Assembly: GCA_046349915.1 (NCBI GenBank)
Contig: JAXMBL010000004.1
Location: 434,001-498,000 of the forward strand
Length of the DNA: 64,000 nucleotides
Direction of reading: 5' to 3'
DNA from: CAIXSC01 sp046349915
GTDB taxonomy: Bacteria > Planctomycetota > Planctomycetia > Pirellulales > Pirellulaceae
The first letter of the stretch is position 1. Every line of letters starts with the position of its first letter. Made by a program: the position numbers and the translations under genes. The notes below the pieces were generated by a model. That model searched no databases and was not told where the DNA came from. It saw nothing but the letters and a program-made list of their open reading frames with translations. Of the stretch, positions 44,781 to 54,120 are shown piece by piece.

Positions 44781-46381
44781 GGACATCCATGAGCACATCG
44801 CCAGCAACTCCTTCCGAGAGCGCCCCCGAACTTGCTTCGCTGGAACTCGCGCCACAGCGACACGACTCGTTGAGCGCCGAAGCTAGGGAACCTGCGAGGC
44901 GATCTCGGTCGCGGGATGATTCCTGGAGGCCTGTATCGGTCCTGCGTACCGCGATGCGCTGTGAATGGCGATTACTGCGCACAGATGTTGGTTGGTGGAG
45001 CGTGATCGCGGTACTACTGGCGTGCGTGAGTTACTCGTTATACAATGGGCGCGTGCGTGTGGCCGAGCGAACAGCCGGCGTCGCCGAAGCTCAACGCGAC
45101 GAGACCGATCGCATCGCGAAGCTCACCCAGTTGCTCGACCGCATCGAGCGCGGCGAGGCCAAGGCCCCCGACGCTCCGTACCGCGACCCGCGCAACGCGA
45201 TCTATGTCGGCCGAGGTTCCGGAGCCACGGTCGCATTCCTGCCCGATGCCCCGCTAGCCGTGATCGCGGTCGGTGTTTCAGACCTTTACCCGCACAGCTT
45301 CAAGGTCAATGCCGGCAGCCGGGACAGCTTTCTGTTCGTCGATGAAATCGCGAATCCGACTCACTTGCTGAGCGGCAGCTTCGATTTGGCGTTCGTCGTC
45401 GTCTACCTCTTCCCGCTGCTGTTGTTGGCACTGAGCTACAACGTGCTTTCCGGTGAACAAGAGCAAGGAACGCTCGCGCTCACGGCCGCATCGTCAGCCC
45501 CGTTGATGACGGTACTCGCCGGCAAGTTGACGGTACGAATCGGAGTTGTGATCGCGGTCGCCATCGTAAGCATCTGGTTTCAGTTGCTCGTCAACGGCGC
45601 GCCACTCGGCTCAACCGGTGTTCTGGCCTCGTTCGCGATGCTCGCCCTGACTATCGTGCTCTACGGATTGTTCTGGACGTCGCTCGCTTTGTGTGTCAAC
45701 AGTTTGCGGCGCGACTCGGCGTTCAATGCAGTGACCTTGGTGATGTTGTGGGTATTGCTGTTGCTAGTCGCTCCGGCGGCGCTGAACTCAACCGCTCAAG
45801 TACTCCATCCCGCACCTGCTCGCGCCGAGATGGTGTTGGCTGTCCGCAACGCGGCGGTTGATACGGAACGTGATCGCGACGCGAACGACGCTCGTTACCG
45901 CGAAGAGCACCGCGGCGCCAATGACCGATCAACCGACGCCCCCAAGGTGGATGACCGCACGCGTCGAACCCTAGCCGTCACAGTCGCTGCTGACGCGCGG
46001 GCCGATATCTTGCTCGCGCATCACGAAGCCCAAGTGCAAGCTCAACGACGACTCAGCGACCGCTTGGCATTTCTCGTTCCGCCAGCGCTCATCAACGATG
46101 CCCTCGCGGAACTCTCCGGGAACGGCCACTCACGCTGGGACAACTACCTCGCCCGCGTCGGTGATTTCCACACGCGGTGGCAAGCGTTCTTCGTCGAACG
46201 AGCGAGTCGCGACTCGACATTGACCACTGCCGATTACCAGTCGTTCCCGCGATTCAACGCCGTCGAACCTCCTGCAAGTGGGCTCGCAACCAGCATGCGA
46301 CGAGTGCTTCTGTCGCTGCTCTCGGTAGGAGCGATGACGGTTTTTTTGTTGCTGACTGGACGAACGGTCGCAAAAATTTGA
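44777..46381 (+). CDS. ABC-2 type permease, DUF3526-like (second of two)
   Basis: 534 residues from ATG 44777, which overlaps the previous stop (ATGA). After a poorly conserved N-terminus of about 60 residues come a membrane helix (DVGWWSVIAVLLACVSYSLY), a periplasmic loop, a helix block with GEQEQGTLALTAASSAPLM, a second loop and a last helix (VLLSLLSVGAMTVFLLLTGR). It is the partner half of the first permease. A longer upstream reading (44426) overlaps the first permease deeply and is rejected. Confidence 0.88.
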   Translation: MRTSMSTSPATPSESAPELASLELAPQRHDSLSAEAREPARRSRSRDDSWRPVSVLRTAMRCEWRLLRTDVGWWSVIAVLLACVSYSLYNGRVRVAERTAGVAEAQRDETDRIAKLTQLLDRIERGEAKAPDAPYRDPRNAIYVGRGSGATVAFLPDAPLAVIAVGVSDLYPHSFKVNAGSRDSFLFVDEIANPTHLLSGSFDLAFVVVYLFPLLLLALSYNVLSGEQEQGTLALTAASSAPLMTVLAGKLTVRIGVVIAVAIVSIWFQLLVNGAPLGSTGVLASFAMLALTIVLYGLFWTSLALCVNSLRRDSAFNAVTLVMLWVLLLLVAPAALNSTAQVLHPAPARAEMVLAVRNAAVDTERDRDANDARYREEHRGANDRSTDAPKVDDRTRRTLAVTVAADARADILLAHHEAQVQAQRRLSDRLAFLVPPALINDALAELSGNGHSRWDNYLARVGDFHTRWQAFFVERASRDSTLTTADYQSFPRFNAVEPPASGLATSMRRVLLSLLSVGAMTVFLLLTGRTVAKI

Positions 46382-46462
46382 CCTGGCGCCACTTCAGCCC
46401 TAGATTTGCACCTGTTTGGACTGTGCGTAACGCCGCCGAAGCCGCCGCCTTGATTAGTTGCG

Positions 46463-46978
46463 ATGGCCCTTTTTTGGCGGCAGAATTACATGTTTCGGCC
46501 AAACACGACAGGAAATTCTGCAGCCGAGGTCATCGCGAGTGCGTCTTCGATGGAAGTGATTTGGGATATTCTCCGGTACTTATTCCGGAGACCGTACAGC
46601 CGGCGAGCGTTCGTCGTACGATTGTTCCCAGGGATGAAACCCGCGATCTTGAAGGGACTGATTGCGCGAGTGACGCACCTGGAGTTGGCTGAGGTAGGCG
46701 CGGTGGTAGACCTGAACTTAAACCAACAGGCGGCGATGTGCGTCAGAAGCGGTGCATTGGAGTCCGTCAATCACACGAATGGCGTTTGGCAAGCCTTCTG
46801 GCTCAGCACTCCCGGCACCGTGTTCAATACCGATGGGCTGCGGCGCAAGCTCAAGGGGACGTGCTTTTGCCGGGTGGTGAAGCCGGCGACCCTGATGCTG
46901 CTCTCGGCCGACGAATTCGAGGCTGAGTTGAAGGTGAACCAGCCGCTGGCGGAGGCGATTCAAGCACGGGGAACATGA
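46463..46978 (+). CDS. Hypothetical protein, possibly decayed
   Basis: 171 residues. The C-terminal half (LRRKLKGTCFCRVVKPATLM, LLSADEFEAELKVNQPLAEA) loosely recalls the end of a cyclic-nucleotide-binding fold, but the match is weak and the N-terminus is unlike any start. It stands alone behind the permease operon with no clear ribosome site. A decayed gene is as likely as a real small protein. Confidence 0.4.
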   Translation: MALFWRQNYMFRPNTTGNSAAEVIASASSMEVIWDILRYLFRRPYSRRAFVVRLFPGMKPAILKGLIARVTHLELAEVGAVVDLNLNQQAAMCVRSGALESVNHTNGVWQAFWLSTPGTVFNTDGLRRKLKGTCFCRVVKPATLMLLSADEFEAELKVNQPLAEAIQARGT

Positions 46979-47830
46979 CCTAAACCGAGGCGCTACTGCG
47001 CCTGCAAGTGAGGCTGGACAAGACGCTGTACCCTACCGCTGCCGCGTTATGTATGCCATGTGTACGCGGCACGCTCCGTTTCGAGTCGAATCGAGCTACG
47101 GCGTTCACCGCACCGGTGAAGTCACCCATATTTCTCCCTGGTTCGGCGATACGGCGGGAGGCGGTCCCAACGAGGCCGAAATGCTCAGACGAATGGCTGA
47201 ACGCAAATTGCTTCGGCAGGGGAGGTGAATAAGTGGATTCAGCGCCGCTTGGCCTGTGTTAAGCAACATCGCGACTTGCCTTCGGTTGTGGTCGATAAGA
47301 CGACGATTTCTCTGCGCTCGAAGAGGAACTCTATCAGTGACAATCAGTAAAGATCAGTGTTCCCAGAACTCGTCCCGCCTCGGGCCCAAGAAAAGGGAAC
47401 ACTGCTCTTCACTGATCCTCACTAATCGGGCCAGACTGTCCGACCTATAGGTTTCTGGAGGATGGCCGAGGCACTCAATCTAAGTTCATTCAAGAGTGAT
47501 GACACCACGAATCGTGCGTATCGGACGAATGGGTGGTCGGAGATGTGTTCGTGGTAAGCAACTGGCCATGATTGCCTGAGCAGGGGATAATCCGAGTCAA
47601 GGCGATGACGCCCAATGGTTTCCCCCCTCCGTCCCAATCCGTGTCATCCGCGGTTGGCCGACGTCCGTGTCTGATAGCGGTGAACTCGGCAAACCTGGTG
47701 CTGTCGAACTAAGCCCAGAGCGAGCCCAACGGCCCGTCACAATGTCAAAGATCACGTGCAGGACGAGGTAATTCCATGCGATGAGGAGCGAGGGATGAGG
47801 CCGGCTTCGCCTGTAGATGTGTCTCGCCTG
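46979..47830. other. 852-bp intergenic stretch with gene debris and short repeats
   Basis: No intact gene. A frame ending at 47229 reads GGGPNEAEMLRRMAERKLLR and looks like the end of a lost gene; its last 50 bases recur at 52384-52430. GTGTTCCC and GGGAACAC near 47358-47403 form an inverted repeat of about 10 bp. GTCCCAATCCGTGTCATCCG (47632) matches a mini-repeat also present near 42225. Confidence 0.5.
47179..47229 (+). repeat. 50-bp duplicated gene end, copy 1
   Basis: CTCAGACGAATGGCTGAACG, CAAATTG.TTCG.CAG and GGAGGTG are shared with 52384-52430. In both places the frame reads LRRMAERKL(L/F)RQ. Confidence 0.75.
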
Positions 47831-49189
47831 TCAAGCCCTTGACGAAAGGCGGTCGGACACGGTCTCAAGAGCTCTACCAGCTAATCGTGCAAGCCAAGGG
47901 GTACTCGACTTTCGACTATGTTGGGCGAGCACCTTCAAGAGCCTCAGTGATTTGGGCCGCAAACGGTCCAGCAAATTCAGCGAAGTCACAACAAGAAAAC
48001 AGCGGGCGAAATTAATGTCGTCGAGCGTAGTGCATTCACGATACTGAAATTCGCTTAGGTTGTTCCAGCTCTCGGAGACGGCAACTTCTGGATCGACAAA
48101 TGCTGACTCAGGAACGACATTACTTCGCAGAAATTCGCTGGAAGACTTGTCTGTGGTGGCGCCATAGTAGACGCTTGCATATTTTGCAAAGAAACGGCCT
48201 TCGGGCAGCGACTTCTCGATGTATTTCTGCAGTTTTGTCAAGTAGTCGCATCTCGACTCAGGATCTGCGCACAAGTGAGCACATCTCTCGGCAATCTTTC
48301 TATAGAGCATGTCCTGATTGTCAACGACGCAATTCAAGTCGTACACGGCATCTCGTGCCGACACCGGATCAATGTATGCGGCAATTACGCATGCATGGTA
48401 TGCTTGCGATATCGCTTCCGGATTACGTGTGCCTCTTCTGATTTGTTTGTGGAGTACATGCGTACCGTAGTCGAACAGTTCGCTTTGTCGACTACGTAAC
48501 AACTCGCGGACTTCCTTGGCAGCGGGACTCGGCTTGACCAGGGGCCAGATCTCGTCCCTAATGAAGTCTGCCCGCCAAGTCTTGGCTTCCAACTCGATCC
48601 ATCGTTTGCAATCGCCAAACAGGAAGTTGTCGATTCGAAATAGGCGATCTACATTCTTCTCAGCACGCTGCCGGAGTCTACATGCTGCGGCGCGACTTGT
48701 TCCGCGTGTTTTTGCGGTCTGATTAACGAAATCTGGGGCCAGCAATGCGGCGACTTGCGAGTTCGTGAGCCCATCGTTGGGCAGCAACTTCCGTGTACGA
48801 TCGATCGTTGCCAAGACTGTCTTCAAGTCTGGGTGCAGACGGGCTGTTTGACTCCCGTCACGTGGGCGAGGTAGCGCTGATGCACCCGAAATACTCCCCA
48901 GCATCTCATTTGATAGACGGCTTACACCACGCTCCGGCATGTTCTCTCTAAAAAGACGCCATGCGATAGTGGCAATTTCATCTGGCCGAAGCTCTTCAAT
49001 GACGCGGGATTGCCCTTCCGCAAACAGCCAACACTCCGCCTCCAGTTCATCAGCGTAAATGCCTCCACGCTGAACCACGGCGCCTGACGTCCAGTCTATC
49101 TGCGGCAACTGACATTCCTTTGCCGCCTTGTCCACCGCGTTGCGAAGGGATTCTCGGTTCTGGTGGGGATACATCCACACGATCTCCAT
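47831..49189 (-). CDS. Unrecognised protein (452 aa)
   Basis: ATG 49189-49187 (MEIVWMYPHQNRESLRNAVD); a GTG start at 49246 adds a Pro-rich stretch with little support. The N-terminal part has DKAAKECQLPQIDWTSGAVV, the middle a helix-turn-helix-like LPNDGLTNSQVAALLAPD, and the C-terminal 250 residues are helical (WPLVKPSPAAKEVRELLRSR, YHACVIAAYIDPVSARDAVY). No membrane segment or catalytic motif is seen. Base composition is lower in G+C than the neighbours, hinting at transfer. A defence or regulatory role is possible but not shown. Confidence 0.75.
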   Translation of the reverse strand: MEIVWMYPHQNRESLRNAVDKAAKECQLPQIDWTSGAVVQRGGIYADELEAECWLFAEGQSRVIEELRPDEIATIAWRLFRENMPERGVSRLSNEMLGSISGASALPRPRDGSQTARLHPDLKTVLATIDRTRKLLPNDGLTNSQVAALLAPDFVNQTAKTRGTSRAAACRLRQRAEKNVDRLFRIDNFLFGDCKRWIELEAKTWRADFIRDEIWPLVKPSPAAKEVRELLRSRQSELFDYGTHVLHKQIRRGTRNPEAISQAYHACVIAAYIDPVSARDAVYDLNCVVDNQDMLYRKIAERCAHLCADPESRCDYLTKLQKYIEKSLPEGRFFAKYASVYYGATTDKSSSEFLRSNVVPESAFVDPEVAVSESWNNLSEFQYRECTTLDDINFARCFLVVTSLNLLDRLRPKSLRLLKVLAQHSRKSSTPWLARLAGRALETVSDRLSSRA

Positions 49190-49347
49190 TTTCGGCGGGC
49201 GGAACGGGGGTGGGGGCGCTAACCGGCCGACCCTTCCTGTAGACACATTCTACGCCTGAAACTCGGGGCGGGAAGATAGCCGGCGATTGTGGTAAACGAC
49301 GCCAAGAATGTCCCTAAAAGTCTTGGAAGACACTTTGAGTCCATGCG

Positions 49348-50025
49348 ATGAGAATGCAACGAAACGGTTTCACTTTAGTTGAACTGCTGGTGACATTCGT
49401 CGTGATCGGGGTCCTCATGGCGATCTTGCTCTCGGCTGTCCAAGCGGCCCGTGAGAGAACGCGACGCACCCAGTGCATGAACAACCTGAGGCAAGTAGGA
49501 CTTGCTTCGCAAGCATTCGAAGCCCAGTTCCTACACTTCCCGGGTAGCCAAGTGATGACGGTATCGACGGCGCTGGATATGGGATGGGTCATGCCTCTAT
49601 TGCCGAATTTGGGAGGTCAGTCACTCGTTGCGATGTTCGAGCTTTCCCAACCATATGACGATGACATAAACCTCACGGCCGCTGCGACGAGCATGCCAAA
49701 GTTCTTTAACTGTCCGTCAGCCGCACGCGAAGAAGTGTCTGCCATCACTGTGGCGGGCAATGAGATCCGAATTGCCCAAAGCAGCTACGCGTTCAACTAC
49801 CACTTGCTAGGTCGACCGGTATCGTCCGTACGAAGCACAAGTGCGACCTTATTGGCAAGAGAGACGAGAAACGTGTCAATCCCCTGGCACGCATCGCCAT
49901 CCTTCACGGACTTTGATCCGAATGTCAATCGTCATCTAGGCACGGTTGTTGCTTTTCTTGATGGGCACATTGAAGTCCTGACCAATGACGAAGGAATCCC
50001 CCTCAATTTCACAGTTTCCCATTAA
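49348..50025 (+). CDS. DUF1559-type pseudopilin-like protein
   Basis: 225 residues. The prepilin signal MRMQRNGFTLVELLVTFVVI with Gly-Phe cleavage site and Glu5 is followed by the family pattern (LLSAVQAARERTRRTQCMNN, LRQVGLASQAFEAQFLHFPG) and an H...DGHIEVL end (HLGTVVAFLDGHIE). DUF1559 proteins are hugely expanded in planctomycetes and are exported by a type II/IV-pilus-like machine. It is immediately followed by the Tat-signal protein at 50049, so the two may share a transcript. Confidence 0.93.
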   Translation: MRMQRNGFTLVELLVTFVVIGVLMAILLSAVQAARERTRRTQCMNNLRQVGLASQAFEAQFLHFPGSQVMTVSTALDMGWVMPLLPNLGGQSLVAMFELSQPYDDDINLTAAATSMPKFFNCPSAAREEVSAITVAGNEIRIAQSSYAFNYHLLGRPVSSVRSTSATLLARETRNVSIPWHASPSFTDFDPNVNRHLGTVVAFLDGHIEVLTNDEGIPLNFTVSH

Positions 50026-50048
50026 CACCATCCGAGGAGGCCCCGAGT

Positions 50049-50597
50049 ATGAACAGAATTGCACTCGAGCGTAGAGATTTCTTGCGACAAGCCGGGACGG
50101 CAATGGCTGGAGCGACTATCAGCGCGCTCGGGGTAAGTAACCCCGTTCAAGCCGGATTTGGCAGCTCTTGGCCATCACTGCGTCCGGGGGACTTGTTCAT
50201 TTGTGTGCGTGGTAGCAGTTCGAATTCAGTCATACCTGGCCACTTCGATCACATCGGTATATGGGACGGTGCCAATGTCGTCGAGGCGCAGTTTGGGGCG
50301 TGGTATCAACTGGGGTTCGGTGGCGGCGTTCTCAGCACACCTCTCCAGACATTCTATGACCGCTATCGTACACTTATGGTTTACCGCTACAAGAGCGCCG
50401 TTGACGCGTCGGCGGCCGCGCGATACGCAAGAGATCTGGTGGGGCAGCCCTACGGGATTCCACGCCTATCCAGCGGCTATACGTGTGTGATCGTCGCTCG
50501 GGTAGCTTACTTTTTCGCCACTCGTCAAGATCCGGGTTGGGTAATCCCTGACCATGTCGCGGTTGCTCGAGATTTTCGATGGGTTGGGGCCAAGTAA
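50049..50597 (+). CDS. Tat-exported permuted papain/NlpC-like protein (YiiX-like)
   Basis: 182 residues from ATG 50049, behind GAGGAGGCCCC. A twin-arginine signal (ERRDFLRQAG) leads to a small enzyme fold: PGDLFICVRG, HFDHIGIWDG with a candidate His, and GYTCVIVARVAYFF with the candidate nucleophile Cys. This order, His before Cys, fits the permuted YiiX/YebB branch of NlpC/P60-like peptidases or amidases. It would act outside the cytoplasmic membrane on peptide or acyl substrates. The substrate is not known. Confidence 0.75.
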   Translation: MNRIALERRDFLRQAGTAMAGATISALGVSNPVQAGFGSSWPSLRPGDLFICVRGSSSNSVIPGHFDHIGIWDGANVVEAQFGAWYQLGFGGGVLSTPLQTFYDRYRTLMVYRYKSAVDASAAARYARDLVGQPYGIPRLSSGYTCVIVARVAYFFATRQDPGWVIPDHVAVARDFRWVGAK

Positions 50598-51090
50598 TTG
50601 GCATCACTTTGGCGCCGATAGAAAGGCAAGACGCGAGTGGCCAGGACCGCTCGCGCTTCTTTGTTTCTCGTCAAGCGTACTGTCGCGTCGCAACGCCGCG
50701 ACAGACTTGGGAAGGTCCTGCGAGAACTAGAACCCGTAGAGGAACAATAGCTAAGGCGGTCACGATCCTCTCACTTAATCACCGATTCTGCCCACCTTCC
50801 GCTGCTTAGCCTTTGTTCGATAAACTAGTTTGGTGATAGTTTCTTGGTCCCGTGGCCATCCGTCACAAAATGCGCTGTCCGCCGAGCGTGTGCTGAACGG
50901 GGCAAACGCGACGGCGCGGGGGCCAGGTGCGGCCTATAGGCCGCACCTGGCAACTGCAAGGCGCGTCGGTGTGATCTGAGGTGACTCATCGCGGCGTGGT
51001 TTGCTCGGTATGTCGTCAGGTCACCAACCTGCGGAGCAATGATGAAGCCCTACGTGGTCTCCAGTAAAACCTGAATTACGGAGTTCGCAT
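50598..51090. other. 493-bp intergenic stretch with two palindromic sites
   Basis: No gene. CTGTCGCG / CGCGACAG around 9 bases (50680-50704) echoes the dyads at 25760-25874. The perfect 30-bp palindrome is at 50922-50951. Confidence 0.6.
50922..50951. repeat. Perfect 30-bp palindrome
   Basis: GCCAGGTGCGGCCTA is followed at once by its exact reverse complement, without spacer. There is no T run, so it is not an ordinary terminator. Confidence 0.9.
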
Positions 51091-51258
51091 GGCATCCGCC
51101 TGATTCGAGTGACTCCTGGCTCGTTCATCATGGGCAGCCCGGAGAACGAATTCGGCCGCGCATATTGGGAGCAGCAGCGCGAGGTCACGCTGCCGTACGA
51201 GTATTACCTTGGTGCGACGCCCGTGACGCGACGGCAGTATGAGGCGGTCGTCACTTGC
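51091..51258 (+). pseudogene. FGE-sulfatase (SUMF1) domain, N-terminal fragment
   Basis: The frame reads GIRLIRVTPGSFIMGSPENE, then REVTLPYEYYLGATPVTRRQ and YEAVV, the start of the formylglycine-generating-enzyme fold. The pattern breaks off near 51258 and an ankyrin-like frame begins. The remaining 200 or more residues of the domain are absent. Confidence 0.8.
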
Positions 51259-51515
51259 CCGAGGTGCTTGAGTGGGTGCTCGACCATGGTGCAAGCATCG
51301 AGTTGCGCGAGCAGGATTACGGAGCGACTCCCTTGGCCACGGCAGTCGTCCATCGCCACCAGAGTATCATCCGGATTCTTGTTTCACGCGGCGCCGATAC
51401 CCGCGGCGCACTGGAAATTGCGCAGCAAGGATTAGCCGGTAGATTCGAAGACGTTCCTCCTCCGGAAGCCTACCGTGAGATCGTCCAGCTACTGCGAGAC
51501 TTGGGCGTCAAGTAG
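51255..51515 (+). pseudogene. Ankyrin-repeat protein, fragment
   Basis: About 86 residues with one and a half ankyrin repeats (LEWVLDHGASIELREQDYGA, TPLATAVVHRHQSIIRILVS) and a C-terminal helix (AYREIVQLLRDLGVK). It starts right at the break of the FGE fragment in another frame, so the two are joined remnants. A short functional ankyrin protein is not ruled out, but no ribosome site is seen. Confidence 0.6.
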
Positions 51516-51582
51516 CCGCCCTCGTTCTGCGAAGGCGTTCTCGAATGGAATTCACTAGATTCGTGGTATTGCATCGAGTTTA

Positions 51583-52344
51583 ATGAGCGGGTTGCTTCCT
51601 ATCCTCTTCTCTGTCACGAGGTGCGTCTTGGTTCGTTGCCTGCTTGCCTTGGCTTTGGTCTTTGGCTTCACGTTGGCGGCAGTGGCCGACGTAGCACCCC
51701 CTCCGCCTACCACGGGGCTCAAGCGAGTGCCCTTGGAACATGTGCTGATACTCGCGACCAAGATGGACGATTATGAGTTCTATACGTTTGAGCGTTTGGG
51801 AATCAATGGCGATGAAGTGGTTGGCAAGCGACTCGAAGTAAACACGAAAGACGGTGTTCCGGTGCCGAGCAATCAGTCGGCCTCGGTGCGCACAGGAGTT
51901 GTCGCGATTCCCGTCCAGGCGATGGAGAAGCTGGGATCAACCGAGAAGCTGGCTGCGCTCTTGCACCGGGACAACAAAGAAAAATTACCCGCGGGTCTCG
52001 TGGTACACGAAACGAACGGCCTGATCGAGGACATTCCCGTGCGAGACTCACGCAAAAAGGTCGTCAGAGTAATCACCGCCTCGCGCGACGAAAAAGCGGG
52101 TGTGCGTTTTACCGAAACGCAACTCCCCACGGCGTCCGGTGCGGCTCCGACTGGCAAAGCTCCGACTGGCAAAGCTCCGACTGGCAAAGCTCCGGCTGGC
52201 GCAGCTCCGACAGACGCGACCCCAGCGACAAACAAGTCGTCCGCAAACTTTCGTCAACCGCCGATGGGCGCCGTGGTCGCTGGTGTCTTCATGTCGCTGG
52301 TGATCGCTTCCGTAGGCCTGATTTTCCTACGTAAAAAAACGTGA
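51583..52344 (+). CDS. Secreted, C-terminally anchored protein with a repeat linker
   Basis: 253 residues. A signal peptide (LVRCLLALALVFGFTLAAVA) is followed by a globular part (LKRVPLEHVLILATKMDDYE, MEKLGSTEKLAALLHRDNKE), a linker and a C-terminal membrane helix (MGAVVAGVFMSLVIASVGLI) with a basic tail. It should sit on the outer face of the cytoplasmic membrane. The linker is encoded by the 15-bp tandem repeat at 52146-52205 and may vary in length between strains. No family is recognised. Confidence 0.75.
   Translation: MSGLLPILFSVTRCVLVRCLLALALVFGFTLAAVADVAPPPPTTGLKRVPLEHVLILATKMDDYEFYTFERLGINGDEVVGKRLEVNTKDGVPVPSNQSASVRTGVVAIPVQAMEKLGSTEKLAALLHRDNKEKLPAGLVVHETNGLIEDIPVRDSRKKVVRVITASRDEKAGVRFTETQLPTASGAAPTGKAPTGKAPTGKAPAGAAPTDATPATNKSSANFRQPPMGAVVAGVFMSLVIASVGLIFLRKKT
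52146..52205 (+). repeat. 15-bp in-frame tandem repeat
   Basis: Three exact CTCCGACTGGCAAAG units and a fourth with three changes encode APTGK-type repeats in the linker of the 51583 gene. As 15 is a multiple of three, copy-number change keeps the frame. Confidence 0.9.
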
Positions 52345-52383
52345 TCGCTGAATTGATGGCATCTCAGCCTATTGAACAAATTT

Positions 52384-52430
52384 CTCAGACGAATGGCTGA
52401 ACGCAAATTGTTTCGCCAGAGGAGGTGCAT
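52384..52430 (+). repeat. 50-bp duplicated gene end, copy 2
   Basis: Counterpart of 47179-47229. The 52345-52682 gap shows nothing else. Confidence 0.75.
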
Positions 52431-52682
52431 GAGAAGATTCAAGGCAGAGAGGTTCGATTGCGACTCCCCTTCATGTCGGCTCTCTCGACATGCGTATAAG
52501 TTCCGAGGTTAGAAAACGTTGGTTTGCTCCGTCGGAGTCATTCCAGTCGCCGTTTTTGCGTCGAAAGGAGTTGTCGCGATTGCTGGTGGGAAAGCCACCG
52601 AAATCGGCGCTGAACTTATCGTGGGAAACAGGGGTCGTGAATTGGACTCGATGCTCGTATCAGACAAAACGTGACCAGAAGC

Positions 52683-53231
52683 ATGATCAAGTCATTTCAG
52701 TACTCTATCCGCTCGTTGCTAGCTTTAACCGCCGGGGCGGCGGTGATGCTCGCTGGTCTACTTTGGCTGACGAAGGACTACCGAGAACGTTGGCAATCCG
52801 AAGAGCGGCTTCGCGGCATGGGAGCGGTTTATGCTCACGTGGGTGAAGACCGCGAGTCGAGCGTTGTTTTCAGTCAGCGGATCACGACCAAGGATCTGGG
52901 CCAGGTCAAGTCGATCGAGAGAGTGGAGCTACAGGGCTTCGCCATTGATGATTCGACGTTGGCGAACTTATGCGAGCTGGAGAAGATTGACTCGGTGATG
53001 ATGCAGTCATGTACGCTTGAGGATATTGAGTCGCTGAGCCACTTTGAACGAATTCCAGAGCTGAAGTGGCTCCTTTTCTGGAACACGCCGATTACCGATC
53101 AATCCGTCGAAGTGATAGTGAAGCTGCGACAGCTTGAGGGTGTTTCGTTCAAGAACACCAAGATGACTCCCGCTGGCCTCGCTAGACTGCGAGCGGCCAT
53201 GCCGAACGTCAAGATCGACTCGCGACCGTAG
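52683..53231 (+). CDS. Membrane-anchored leucine-rich-repeat protein
   Basis: 182 residues from ATG 52683. One N-terminal membrane helix (SIRSLLALTAGAAVMLAGLL) is followed by leucine-rich units (VKSIERVELQGFAIDDSTLA, IPELKWLLFWNTPITDQSVE, LRQLEGVSFKNTKMTPAGLA), a form common in planctomycetes. It should face the periplasm and bind a protein partner. GTG 52671 is an alternative start four codons earlier. Confidence 0.8.
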   Translation: MIKSFQYSIRSLLALTAGAAVMLAGLLWLTKDYRERWQSEERLRGMGAVYAHVGEDRESSVVFSQRITTKDLGQVKSIERVELQGFAIDDSTLANLCELEKIDSVMMQSCTLEDIESLSHFERIPELKWLLFWNTPITDQSVEVIVKLRQLEGVSFKNTKMTPAGLARLRAAMPNVKIDSRP

Positions 53232-53315
53232 TGTGTCAGTGCGAGGGATTTCTTGGATGTTGGAGTGCGACGAGAATCGGTCTGTGGACTCCAAGTCGAA
53301 CCAAGTTTGCTCTAC

Positions 53316-53744
53316 TCAATATCTTGGATTCTGATGGGGATTGCCCGTTTCATCTGCCTCGGTGGAGACGCGAGCATCTTTCGGCAAGATTGAGACGCTG
53401 GGAGAGGCATCGGGATGTTCCCCACGCAGTATCCAGCGAATGCCTCGAACTAGAAGAAAGAGCAGCAGACAGGATAGTCCCGCTGGAAGCCAGCCAAACA
53501 ACAGAGCTCCCAGGACCGAGGCGTCGCTGAACGCTCCGTTAGGAGGATTGGGCGAGTTTTGCCATGCGCGATAGCCCATGTCCGAGCCAAGAAATATGGC
53601 AGCCCAGAGAGCCAATGTCCCGCTGGCCAGCATGAGTCCGGGCAGTAGACATCCGGACTTGATGCCAGCAATTAGGGAGAGCGTAGCTGCCGCGAGCAGA
53701 CCCAGTAGGAAGATCGGCAGGAACACTTCATCGAAGGGTGTCAT
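53316..53744 (-). CDS. Small membrane protein (142 aa)
   Basis: Three to four membrane helices (VFLPIFLLGLLAAATLSLIA, LLPGLMLASGTLALWAAIFL, LLFGWLPAGLSCLLLFLLVR) and a short charged C-terminal tail. No family is recognised. It is convergent with the LRR gene. The 53745-54120 stretch behind it contains no gene. Confidence 0.65.
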   Translation of the reverse strand: MTPFDEVFLPIFLLGLLAAATLSLIAGIKSGCLLPGLMLASGTLALWAAIFLGSDMGYRAWQNSPNPPNGAFSDASVLGALLFGWLPAGLSCLLLFLLVRGIRWILRGEHPDASPSVSILPKDARVSTEADETGNPHQNPRY

Positions 53745-54120
53745 GCAGGTGCGTTTTGCGATTCATTGGAATCAGTTCGCCACAAGGTACATCAACGACG
53801 ACGCGCGAAATGGGGGACCAGATCGACATGATACTCTGGCTCGATCAGAACCAATAGCATTGACTTGCGAACGGCCCAGCCTCTTTATGGCTGAGTCTGC
53901 TTTCGGCCGAGTTCTTGCAACGGGATGCCGAAGGAAGGCCATCTGCGGGTTTCGTGGTACAGGTCGGGAAGCCTTGCTCGATCCCCCCTGCGGTCTAGGC
54001 TCCCAGCGATTTCGACGGCGTGATATGCTGCGCGAGTCGCCATCGTTACTCGTTACGATGGCCATCTTTTGACCGCGGAATCAGAGGGATTCGGCGGCAG
54101 ACTCGCTAAAGGAATACCCG

